Shown: piece after piece, positions 1-5,010 of the stretch
Position numbering within the stretch: position 1 is the stretch's first letter
How the letters are laid out: every line of letters begins with the position of its first letter
Assembly: GCA_025935595.1 (NCBI GenBank)
Contig: JAICUZ010000201.1
Coordinates: 1-5,010, forward strand
Length of the DNA: 5,010 bases
Source of the DNA: Burkholderiales bacterium
GTDB taxonomy: Bacteria > Actinomycetota > Thermoleophilia > Gaiellales > Gaiellaceae
Direction of reading: 5' to 3'
Notes under the pieces: generated by a model
What the model saw: only the letters and a program-made list of their open reading frames with translations
Told to the model about the DNA's origin: nothing
The model's database searches: none
Position numbers and translations under genes: made by a program

Positions 1-1
1 C

Positions 2-253
2 GGACTGCCCGCGATCGCGTCGCTCGCGATCTTCCAGTTCCTCTGGACGTGGAACGACCTCCTCGTCGCACTCGTGATGGCGCGCAACACGACGCCGATC
101 ACCGTCGACATCTTCAGCCAGCTACGCCAGTTCGGCTCGAACATCGACATCATCGCGCCTGCGTCGTTTCTCTCGATGATCATCCCGCTGGGCGTCTTCT
201 TCTCGTTCCAGCGGTACTTCGCACAGGGTCTGCTCGCGGGCTCCGTCAAGTAG
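2..253 (+). CDS. Carbohydrate ABC transporter permease, MalG-type (3' end only)
   Basis: This is the last 83 residues of an inner-membrane permease of a binding-protein-dependent sugar importer (MalG / BPD_transp_1 family), which forms half of the transmembrane channel and docks on the ATPase. The frame is open from the left edge of the window, so the gene begins outside it. The fragment opens with LPAIASLAIFQFLWTWNDLL, which matches the stretch just after the cytoplasmic EAA coupling loop, where MalG-type proteins have a Pro followed by a transmembrane helix ending in Phe-x-x-x-Trp-Asn-Asp. A second hydrophobic helix follows (about residues 56-72, with FLSMIIPLGVFFSF), then the usual ending YFAQGLLAGSVK before TAG. 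The family is clear from these motifs. The transported sugar cannot be told from this part. It is the first visible member of the operon that continues to 3565. Confidence 0.93.
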   Translation, partial: GLPAIASLAIFQFLWTWNDLLVALVMARNTTPITVDIFSQLRQFGSNIDIIAPASFLSMIIPLGVFFSFQRYFAQGLLAGSVK

Positions 254-259
254 CTGCGC

Positions 260-1294
260 ATGCGCTGCGCGATCGTCGGTAGCGGGCTCGCCGCGCTCGC
301 GACGTACGCAACCCTGCGACACGCCGGCGTTCTGTCGGAAGAGATCGCGGTGTTCGGCACGCATGCCGACCCGACGTCCGTCTGGCGCGAGCGCGCCGCG
401 TCGATCCGCCAGAGGCGCATGCGCTCCGAATCGGACGGGCACCTCGCAGCCGCCGGGTTTCCTGGGCTCGCGGTCCGCGAAGGGACGCTCTCCGCGCTCT
501 CGCGCTCGGTGGCGAACCGCTACCACCCCGCGGTCGAGCTGTTCCTCGCGCACGCGAACGAGGTGCGCGACCGAACGGGCTGGGACGAGAGCTTCGCCGA
601 GCGACGCGTCGCGCGCATCCGCGCCGGTAAGGGCGGCTTCACAGTCGACGGCGAAGGAACGTTCGCCCACGTCTTGGTCGCGACAGGACATCCGGGGCTG
701 GTCCACGTCCCCGGCGCGGTGCACGCGTACGAGCCGCACGAGTACGCACCGAAGGTCGCGATCGTCGGCGCCGGGATGGCAGCCGCGACCGAGTGGCGGA
801 ACGCACTCGCCGCCGGCTCGGAGGTCGTCTCGATCCGACGGCGAGAGCCGCTGCGCCGGTCGCTCAACGTGCCTCGCGCGTACTTCTCGAAGCGCGGCCT
901 CGCGGGCTTTCACCACCTCGCGCCCACGGCCCGGGTCGCGGTGCTGCACGACCTCGGCCGACCGTCGTACCCACCGGGGCGCGACTGGGACGTCGAGGTG
1001 CCGGTCGCCGACGCGCCGCCGCCGGGCTTTCAGGTGATCGCGGCGACCGGCTTCCGCAAGGGCTGGCGTGAGGATCCGGTCCTTGCCGATCTCGTCGCCG
1101 CGCACGATCTCGAGACCCACGACCGGTTCCTCGCGCTCGCGCCCGACTCGACGGTTCCGGCGCTCACGAACGACGGCCGCACGCTGTCGATCGCGGGCGT
1201 CGCAGGGCAGTGGGCATTCCCTGCCGCCGACACGATCGCCGGCGCCAAGTACGCTGCCCGTGCGTTCACCCGACGGGTATGTCGTACACGCTGA
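260..1294 (+). CDS. FAD/NAD(P)-binding oxidoreductase, flavin monooxygenase-like
   Basis: This 344-residue flavoprotein-like enzyme has two dinucleotide-binding Rossmann motifs. The first is at the N-terminus, GSGLAAL at residues 7-13 (Gly-x-Gly-x-x-Ala), expected to bind FAD. The second is GAGMAAA at about 170-176, expected to bind NAD(P)H. Two Ala-Thr-Gly motifs, ATGHPG near 141 and ATGF near 262, follow the strand pattern of flavin-containing and N-hydroxylating monooxygenases, as does the segment MRSESDGHL near 54-62. At 344 residues it is shorter than most characterised N-monooxygenases and Baeyer-Villiger enzymes. The substrate is unknown. The ATG at 260 is the first standard start after the permease stop, 6 nt downstream. 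I see no Shine-Dalgarno sequence, so translation is probably coupled to the permease gene. The 3' end overlaps the next gene by 16 nt. The fold is secure. The reaction (oxygenase or plain oxidoreductase) is inferred. Confidence 0.85.
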   Translation: MRCAIVGSGLAALATYATLRHAGVLSEEIAVFGTHADPTSVWRERAASIRQRRMRSESDGHLAAAGFPGLAVREGTLSALSRSVANRYHPAVELFLAHANEVRDRTGWDESFAERRVARIRAGKGGFTVDGEGTFAHVLVATGHPGLVHVPGAVHAYEPHEYAPKVAIVGAGMAAATEWRNALAAGSEVVSIRRREPLRRSLNVPRAYFSKRGLAGFHHLAPTARVAVLHDLGRPSYPPGRDWDVEVPVADAPPPGFQVIAATGFRKGWREDPVLADLVAAHDLETHDRFLALAPDSTVPALTNDGRTLSIAGVAGQWAFPAADTIAGAKYAARAFTRRVCRTR

Positions 1295-2340
1295 CAGGTC
1301 GCATCCAGTCGCGCCTCGTCGCGACGCTCCCACCGCTTCTCGTCGCGCTGGGAATCCACCGCTGGTGGGCGGTCGAACTCGTCGCGCTCATGCTCCTGTT
1401 CGGCGTCGCGCTCGACGTCTGCGTCTACGACCGCGTGTTCGAGTACCAGCCCGGCTGGCTCGCGCTGCCGCTCGGGGTGGTCGAGCTGTGGCTGATCGTG
1501 CTCTCGATGCGCATGCCCGTGACCTGGCCGGCGCTCGGCCTCTATGCGCTCGGCTGGGCGACGGCCCAGGTGTGCGGTCACGCGCTCTTCCCGCGCTTCC
1601 GGCTCGAGTACGCCCAGGGCGGTGGCGAGCTCGGCCGAATCGGCGCGGTGGTCGCCGCCGCCGTCGCAGCCGTCACGCTCGCCGGCGTCGCCGGCGCGGT
1701 GGCCGTGATCCCGCCGACGGTGCACCTCCACGGCGTCGTGCGCGGACCGCTCGTGATCGACCATGCGCAGACGCTCGTCGGCGGGACGGTCCGGGGCGGC
1801 GTCATCATCCGCGCGAGCCATGTGACGTTGAAGGACGTCACGGTGATCGGCGGCGAGAACGGGATCGATGTCGAGGACGCCGAGCACGTGATGCTCGACG
1901 GCGTGCACGTCTTCGGTGTGACGCTCGACGGGATCCACGTTCGGCGAGGCTCGGTGATGGTGAAGGACTGCCACGTGTCGTCGCCGAACGGCCCGTGGGT
2001 GCAGGGGATCGACATCTCCTTCGCGATGGACAAGGGGATGTCGATGATCGAGGACTGCACCATCTCGGGCGTCCGCGAGGGCATCGTCACGCACTGGGTG
2101 ATGGCCGACATCAAGCACAACCACGTCAGCGGGACGGCGCTGCGCGGCATCGACATGGGCGAGATGTCGATGGGCACGATCGAGCACAACACGGTCGTCG
2201 ACTCGAAGGGCGTCGGGATTCTCTGCCTCGACCATTCCGAGTGCGACATCAAGCGCAACACGATCTCGGGCGCGCAACTGCCGATTCAGGAGCAGTACTT
2301 CGCGCACGCGAAGCTGCACAAGAACACGATCGAGGAATGA
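1279..2340 (+). CDS. Membrane-anchored right-handed beta-helix protein
   Basis: This is a 353-residue two-part protein. Residues 1-145 are strongly hydrophobic, with about five transmembrane segments (roughly 13-26, 30-48, 61-77, 82-104 and 121-144). Residues 146-353 are built of short repeats of about 20-25 residues rich in Val, Ile, Gly, Asp and His, such as VTLKDVTVIGGENGIDVEDA, then VMLDGVHVFGVTLDGIHV, MIEDCTISGVREGIV, IEHNTVVDSKGVGI and IKRNTISG. This is the signature of a right-handed parallel beta-helix (NosD / pectate-lyase-like superfamily), a fold that usually binds or cleaves polysaccharides. The beta-helix is probably on the outer side of the membrane, but topology was not computed. 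No catalytic set can be assigned. The frame is also open further upstream to an ATG at 1210, but those residues are Arg/Cys-rich and lie inside the preceding gene. MSYTLTGRIQ at 1279 gives a normal N-terminus, overlapping the upstream gene by 16 nt. Function is unknown. Confidence 0.85.
   Translation: MSYTLTGRIQSRLVATLPPLLVALGIHRWWAVELVALMLLFGVALDVCVYDRVFEYQPGWLALPLGVVELWLIVLSMRMPVTWPALGLYALGWATAQVCGHALFPRFRLEYAQGGGELGRIGAVVAAAVAAVTLAGVAGAVAVIPPTVHLHGVVRGPLVIDHAQTLVGGTVRGGVIIRASHVTLKDVTVIGGENGIDVEDAEHVMLDGVHVFGVTLDGIHVRRGSVMVKDCHVSSPNGPWVQGIDISFAMDKGMSMIEDCTISGVREGIVTHWVMADIKHNHVSGTALRGIDMGEMSMGTIEHNTVVDSKGVGILCLDHSECDIKRNTISGAQLPIQEQYFAHAKLHKNTIEE
2332..2336 (+). promoter_or_regulatory. Shine-Dalgarno GAGGA for the DUF4032 gene
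   Basis: GAGGA lies within the last codons of the beta-helix gene and ends 5 nt before the CTG at 2342. That is a normal ribosome-binding distance. It ends directly against the ATG at 2337, which is too close for good initiation and in any case opens only a two-codon frame (ATG AGC TGA). The spacing therefore supports initiation at CTG 2342, although coupling to termination at the overlapping TGA (2338-2340) is also possible. Confidence 0.5.
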
Positions 2341-2348
2341 GCTGAGCT
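2339..2348 (+). repeat. 5-bp tandem duplication GAGCT GAGCT at a gene start
   Basis: Two back-to-back copies of GAGCT occupy the junction between the beta-helix gene and the DUF4032 gene. Removing one copy would put the ATG at 2337 in frame with the downstream protein as ATG AGC TCG CAC (Met-Ser-Ser-His), with the common ATGA stop/start overlap. With both copies, that ATG stops after two codons. It may be a slippage mutation, a sequencing or assembly error, or a chance repeat next to a true CTG start. Confidence 0.6.
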
Positions 2349-3565
2349 CGCACTTCCAGCTCGTCGCGCGCACGGGGCATCCGAGCTTCCTCGACCTTCC
2401 CTGGAACGAACCGCTCGAAGACTGGGTCTCGCCGCGCTTCGTCAACCTGATCCGCGGCATCAGCCGGCATGTCGTTCGGTTCGTCGAGTACGACGGCGTT
2501 CTCTACGCGCTGAAGGAGCTGCCCGAGCGGCCGGCCCGGCGCGAGTGGACGCTGCTGCGACGGCTCGAGGGGCAGGAGCTACCCGTCGTCGAAGCGGTCG
2601 GGATCGTGACCGACCGCGACGCGGATCTCGACGCGATCCTCATCACGCGGCACCTCGAGTACTCCCTTCCCTACCGCGCCCTGTTCTCCGGCGCCGCAAT
2701 CCCCGACCTGCGGACACACCTCTTGAACGCACTGGCCGAGCTGCTCGCGCGACTGCACATCCGCGGCTTCTTCTGGGGCGACTGCTCACTCTCGAACGCC
2801 TTGTTCCGCCGCGACGCCGGCGCGCTCTCCGCGTACCTCGTCGACGCGGAGACAGGCGAGCTGCACGGACAGCTGTCGGACGGGCAGCGTGCCTACGACC
2901 TCGACATCGCGCAGGCGAACATCGTCGGTGAGCTGCTCGACGTCGATGCGGAGGTCGGGTTGCCGCCGGGTCTCGATCCGGACGAAACCGGCCAGGAGAT
3001 CGTGGAGCGGTACACCGCGCTCTGGCACGAGCTGACGCGTGAAGAGACATTCGGGCCGGACGAGCGGTTCAAGCTCGACGAACGGCTGCACTCGCTGAAC
3101 GACCTGGGGTTCGACGTCGAAGAGATCCAGCTGGAGGCGACGCCGAACGGCTACCGGCTGCGGCTCGAACCGCACGTCGTCGAGCCGGGCCACCATCGGC
3201 ACCGCCTGCTCCGGCTGACGGGTCTCGACGCGCAGGAGAACCAGGCGCGGCGGATGCTGAACGACATCGCACGCTTCCGCGAGGCGCTCGAGCGGCGGGA
3301 GAAGAGGACCGTGCCCGAAGCCGTCGCCGCCTCGCAGTGGCGGCAGGAGGTGTTCGAGCCGACCGTCGCCGCGGTTCCCGAGGAGCTGTGGGCGGCGCTG
3401 CCTGCAGCAGAGGTGTTCCACCAGGTGCTCGAGCACCGCTGGTTCCTGTCGGAGAAGGCGGGCAAGGACGTCGGGATCGACAAAGCGGTGCGATCGTACG
3501 TCGAGGGCGAGCTGCCCTCGCGGCCGGCCGAGCGCGTTGTGATCGAAACCGGCGATTCGGAATGA
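2342..3565 (+). CDS. DUF4032 protein with WaaP/Kdo-kinase-like fold
   Basis: This 407-residue protein resembles the DUF4032 family, which carries a lipopolysaccharide-kinase (Kdo/WaaP)-like N-terminal lobe and a C-terminal DUF4032 region. The family start FQLVARTGHPSFLDLPW is at residues 5-21. Kinase-fold landmarks follow: Lys58 in YALKEL as the ATP-phosphate lysine, Glu68 in RREW as its helix-C partner, HIRGFFWGDCSLSNALF at 139-155 as a catalytic-loop equivalent (Asp147, Asn152), and Asp168 in LVDAETGE in the metal-binding DFG position. All key positions are present, so phosphotransfer is possible, but no substrate is established. Residues about 215-395 form the charged, helical C-terminal part. 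Homology begins right after CTG 2342, so I place the start there; the first standard start, GTG 2606 at residue 89, would delete Lys58 and Glu68. It follows the beta-helix gene by 1 nt as the last gene of the operon. Confidence 0.85.
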   Translation: MSSHFQLVARTGHPSFLDLPWNEPLEDWVSPRFVNLIRGISRHVVRFVEYDGVLYALKELPERPARREWTLLRRLEGQELPVVEAVGIVTDRDADLDAILITRHLEYSLPYRALFSGAAIPDLRTHLLNALAELLARLHIRGFFWGDCSLSNALFRRDAGALSAYLVDAETGELHGQLSDGQRAYDLDIAQANIVGELLDVDAEVGLPPGLDPDETGQEIVERYTALWHELTREETFGPDERFKLDERLHSLNDLGFDVEEIQLEATPNGYRLRLEPHVVEPGHHRHRLLRLTGLDAQENQARRMLNDIARFREALERREKRTVPEAVAASQWRQEVFEPTVAAVPEELWAALPAAEVFHQVLEHRWFLSEKAGKDVGIDKAVRSYVEGELPSRPAERVVIETGDSE

Positions 3566-3574
3566 CGCTGTCCG

Positions 3575-4591
3575 CTAGATGAACCCGAACCGCGTCGCGC
3601 GCGTGACGGCACCCACGCGCGTCGACTGCGCGAGCTTGCGCAGGATGTTCGCGACGTGACGGTGGACGGTGTGCTCGCTGAGCACGAGCGTCGACGCGAT
3701 CTCGCGGTTCGACATGCCGGTTGCGACGAGCCGCAGCACCTCGGTCTCGCGTGAGGTGAGCGGCGAGCCCGCGTCGACCTCGGGCGGCGGCGAGTCGTGG
3801 AGGAAGCCGGCGAGCGCCCGGAACAGCTCACGCTGGTCGTCCTTCCACGGCACGTGTGCGTCGCCGCCGAGCGGGACGAAGCGTGCGTTCGGCAGCAGGC
3901 TCGCGAGCTCGCGGCCGCGCGCGATCGGGACCGTGCGGTCGCCCCGGCGGTGCAGCACGATTGCGGGAACGGCAACGTGCGCGGCGACGTCGCGCAGGTC
4001 GGCGTTCAGGTCGAGGTCGAGGAAGATCGACGCGGCTTCGGCGGTCGCCGCCTTGCGCTGCATGCGTGTGTACTTCTGCAGCTCGTCGCCGCCCGCGTGC
4101 GGGTCGAAGAGGCTCGCGAACATCTGCGCGGCGAGCCCCCAGTTGATCCGCGTGAACTGCACCAGGGAGACGCGCATTGCCTCGGGGATGTCGTTGCGGC
4201 TGGCATACGCGCCGAAGAAGACGATGCGCTCGACCTTCAGCGGATTGCGCACCGCCAGCTGCGATGCAGCGAGGCAGCAGCACGACGACGCGAAGATCGC
4301 GGCGCGGCCGCCGACGGCGTCGATGACCGCCTCGAGCTGGCGGCTCTCCGAGTCGATCGTCGGCCGCGGCTCGAGCACCCGGTCGCTGAGGCCGCAGCCG
4401 AGCCGGTCGAAGCGAACGACCTGGTGCGTACGGGCGAGCTCGAGGTAGAACGGGCGCTGGTCGGCGTCCGCCCACTCCTCCTCGAGGTGCGAGACCCAGC
4501 GCGGGCCGACGAGGAGCGGCGGCCCTTCGCCGTAGGTCGAATAGGCGAGCCGGCGACCGTCGAAGTCGAGGTACCGGATCTCCTGCTCCAT
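3575..4591 (-). CDS. Alpha/beta hydrolase fused to LuxR-type HTH regulator
   Basis: This 338-residue protein has two domains. Residues 1-265 are an alpha/beta hydrolase: the start MEQEIRYLDFDGRRLAYSTY and the segments GEGPPLLVGPRWVSHLE (21-37) and VVRFDRLGCGLSDR (58-71) are typical of hydrolase domains fused to signalling outputs. The likely triad is Ser103, Asp218 (HRRGDRTVP) and His246 (GGDAHVPW). The nucleophile elbow is odd: AxSxC in place of GxSxG, with three cysteines at 104-106. Residues 276-338 are a LuxR/GerE helix-turn-helix, with LTSRETEVLRLVATGMSNRE and then LVLSEHTVHRHVANILRKL. It is probably a cytoplasmic transcription factor whose hydrolase domain senses a small molecule; the ligand is unknown. 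ATG 4591 fits the family start. An in-frame ATG at 4615 would add eight residues, and no Shine-Dalgarno is visible for either. It converges with the DUF4032 gene, with 9 nt between stops. Confidence 0.88.
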   Translation of the reverse strand: MEQEIRYLDFDGRRLAYSTYGEGPPLLVGPRWVSHLEEEWADADQRPFYLELARTHQVVRFDRLGCGLSDRVLEPRPTIDSESRQLEAVIDAVGGRAAIFASSCCCLAASQLAVRNPLKVERIVFFGAYASRNDIPEAMRVSLVQFTRINWGLAAQMFASLFDPHAGGDELQKYTRMQRKAATAEAASIFLDLDLNADLRDVAAHVAVPAIVLHRRGDRTVPIARGRELASLLPNARFVPLGGDAHVPWKDDQRELFRALAGFLHDSPPPEVDAGSPLTSRETEVLRLVATGMSNREIASTLVLSEHTVHRHVANILRKLAQSTRVGAVTRATRFGFI

Positions 4592-4599
4592 GGTCACAC

Positions 4600-4630
4600 A
4601 GCGTAATGGCCTCATCGGGCCATCTTGCAA
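4600..4630 (-). promoter_or_regulatory. Weak candidate promoter of the hydrolase-LuxR gene
   Basis: On the minus strand TACGCT (4605 down to 4600) fits the actinobacterial TANNNT -10 pattern and lies 8 nt before the ATG at 4591, compatible with a leaderless or nearly leaderless transcript; this agrees with the lack of a Shine-Dalgarno sequence. TTGCAA (4630 down to 4625), 19 nt further upstream, matches the -35 consensus at four of six positions and lies in the middle of the perfect inverted repeat. A protein bound there would cover the -35 box. The hexamers are short and the assignment is tentative. Confidence 0.25.
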
Positions 4631-4662
4631 AGATGGCCCTTGCGGACGACGCGCTGGGCCAT
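4606..4662. repeat. Cluster of four ATGGCC/GGGCCAT half-sites
   Basis: Four copies in alternating orientation lie in 57 bp: ATGGCC at 4606-4611, GGGCCAT at 4617-4623, ATGGCCC at 4633-4639 and GGGCCAT at 4656-4662. The middle two form the core of the perfect inverted repeat; the outer ones could extend binding to a second dimer on each side. The run covers most of the region between the divergent genes. Some matches may be chance, because GGCC-type words are common in this GC-rich DNA. Confidence 0.45.
4617..4639. promoter_or_regulatory. Perfect inverted repeat, candidate operator
   Basis: The arms GGGCCATCTT (4617-4626) and AAGATGGCCC (4630-4639) are exact reverse complements separated by GCA. 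A 10-bp perfect dyad is unlikely by chance in a short intergenic region. It lies 26 nt upstream of the hydrolase-LuxR start and 46 nt upstream of the plus-strand ORF at 4685, so one dimeric repressor or activator could control both directions. No T-run follows on either strand, which argues against a terminator. Autoregulation by the LuxR-type protein is a reasonable guess. Confidence 0.6.
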
Positions 4663-4684
4663 GAGCGGCAGGCAGGCTTGGTGC

Positions 4685-5010
4685 ATGCACAGTGAATGGA
4701 TCGACGGCGTGATCCTCCGGCCGATGATGGACGCGGGCTACACGGCATGGCGTGACGGCGAGCGGCTCGGCGCCGGTTACCTGGTCGTGGACACGATCGA
4801 GGTGGAGGCCGGCGACCCGGCCGTGCGCGCGCTGCTGCACCAGCGGCTCGCAGCGGACGCGCGCGCGGCGGGCATCCACCTTAGGATTGAGGCATCCGCG
4901 TCAGCCTCGTCACCCTCGGAGTCTCGGATCTCGCACGTGCTCGGGCGTTCTACGAAGCGCTCGGCCTCAGAACCGGAGCCGCCGCAGACGACGACGTCGT
5001 CTTCTTCGAC
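4685..5010 (+). CDS. Uncharacterised ORF, unterminated in the window
   Basis: I do not recognise this protein. It starts MHSEWIDGVILRPMMDAGYT and continues with WRDGERLGAGYLVVDTIEVE and ALLHQRLAADARAAGIHLRI. Up to about position 4880 (residue 65) almost every codon ends in C or G and the composition is that of a normal folded protein; the strand-helix-strand pattern is vaguely like part of an acetyltransferase, but that is only an impression. From about 4890 the same frame becomes Ser/Thr/Pro-rich and stays open to the window edge, while a recognisable VOC domain lies in another frame. The real product may therefore be about 68 residues and frameshifted, or carry an odd tail. ATG 4685 has AGG 8 nt upstream; an in-frame ATG at 4661 is an alternative. 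It is divergent from the hydrolase-LuxR gene and shares its upstream region. Confidence 0.45.
   Translation, partial: MHSEWIDGVILRPMMDAGYTAWRDGERLGAGYLVVDTIEVEAGDPAVRALLHQRLAADARAAGIHLRIEASASASSPSESRISHVLGRSTKRSASEPEPPQTTTSSSS
4882..4893 (+). promoter_or_regulatory. AGGA / TANNNT signal before the VOC gene
   Basis: TAGGAT (4882-4887) fits the TANNNT -10 pattern and ends 6 nt before ATC 4894, the distance expected for a leaderless transcript starting at the A of the start codon. The embedded AGGA (4883-4886) is 7 nt before the same codon and could instead be a Shine-Dalgarno sequence. Either reading points to initiation at 4894. Stops in the VOC frame at 4882 (TAG) and 4888 (TGA) rule out a start further upstream in that frame. 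Confidence 0.3.
4894..5010 (+). CDS. VOC/glyoxalase-superfamily protein (5' end only)
   Basis: These 39 residues are the start of a vicinal-oxygen-chelate family protein (glyoxalase / bleomycin-resistance / dioxygenase superfamily). The sequence RVSLVTLGVSDLARARAFYE at residues 2-21 followed by ALGLRTG is the standard first beta-strand and helix of the fold, with the conserved Asp-Leu-x-x-x-x-x-Phe-Tyr pattern, and DDDVVFFD begins the next strand. The rest lies outside the window. Thr stands where many metal-dependent members carry the first metal-ligand His, so this may be one of the many uncharacterised members. The frame has no ATG, GTG or TTG anywhere in the window; TGA 4888 closes it upstream, leaving ATC 4894 as the best start. 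Otherwise the gene is frameshifted from the ORF that begins at 4685. Confidence 0.75.
   Translation, partial: MRVSLVTLGVSDLARARAFYEALGLRTGAAADDDVVFFD

Noticed and set aside
1210..1278. Upstream ATG extension of the beta-helix protein
   Set aside because: The 23 extra residues are Arg/Cys-rich and read through the 3' end of the flavoenzyme gene in another frame; ATG 1279 gives a normal N-terminus before the first membrane span.
122..1333. Long minus-strand open frame (403 codons) opposite the flavoenzyme gene
   Set aside because: The translation is Arg-, Asp- and His-rich with no recognisable motif; it is the usual antisense shadow of high-GC coding DNA, while the plus strand shows clear Rossmann motifs.
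1030..2460. Long minus-strand open frame (476 codons) opposite the beta-helix gene
   Set aside because: Composition is dominated by Arg, Asp, His and Ala with no fold signature; the plus strand carries membrane spans and beta-helix repeats.
2606..3565. GTG 2606 as the start of the DUF4032 protein
   Set aside because: Family-like sequence extends 88 residues further upstream, including the ATP-site lysine and its glutamate partner; GTG 2606 is an internal valine.
3598..3621. Hairpin with 8-bp arms CGCGCGTG / CACGCGCG and an 8-nt loop, downstream of the DUF4032 stop
   Set aside because: It is inside the 3' coding end of the convergent regulator and is explained by its GC-rich codons; no T-run follows, so I do not call it a terminator.
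3797..4606. Plus-strand open frame opposite the hydrolase-LuxR gene
   Set aside because: It is a charged shadow translation; the minus strand has clear hydrolase and helix-turn-helix motifs over the same bases.
4606..4695. Short plus-strand ORF of 29 codons (starts MASSGHLAKMAL)
   Set aside because: It lies over the inverted repeat, has no Shine-Dalgarno sequence and no recognisable product; the repeat structure explains the region better. A leader peptide cannot be excluded.

Overview
The window is high-GC bacterial DNA with dense, tightly packed genes and a strong preference for C or G at third codon positions (TCG, CTC, GCG, ATC, GAC). It contains a DUF4032 kinase-fold protein, a carbohydrate ABC permease of the MalG type and an alpha/beta hydrolase fused to a LuxR-type DNA-binding domain. 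These point to an actinobacterium; a Thermoleophilia lineage (Gaiellales or Solirubrobacterales) is my best guess, but this is inferred from composition and gene content and not proven.

Positions 1-3565 read as one plus-strand operon of four genes with almost no space between them. They are the 3' end of a sugar ABC transporter inner-membrane permease, a compact two-Rossmann flavin oxidoreductase (6-nt gap), a membrane protein with a C-terminal right-handed beta-helix (16-nt overlap), and a DUF4032 / WaaP-like kinase-fold protein (1-nt gap). The DUF4032 start is unusual. Its reading frame has no ATG, GTG or TTG until far inside the kinase fold, and the expected start lies on a 5-bp tandem duplication (GAGCT GAGCT) that leaves a CTG as the only plausible initiator. 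The operon could link sugar uptake to cell-surface glycan handling, but that is inference from context.

The minus-strand gene at 3575-4591 converges on the operon with 9 nt between the two stop codons. It encodes a single-chain regulator: an alpha/beta hydrolase domain followed by a LuxR/GerE helix-turn-helix. The Gly-x-Ser-x-Gly nucleophile elbow is altered to Ala-Ser-Ser-Cys-Cys-Cys, so the domain may bind a ligand instead of turning over a substrate.

Upstream of that regulator, positions 4592-4684 form the only real intergenic region. It holds a perfect 10-bp inverted repeat with a 3-nt spacer, inside a cluster of four GGGCCAT/ATGGCC half-sites, which is a good operator candidate. Beyond it, a plus-strand ORF of unknown function (from 4685) runs into the N-terminus of a VOC/glyoxalase-superfamily gene in a different frame. 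The VOC frame has no ATG, GTG or TTG in this window; an ATC at 4894 sits at good distance from both an AGGA and a TANNNT hexamer. No tRNA, rRNA, CRISPR array, insertion sequence or phage gene was seen.
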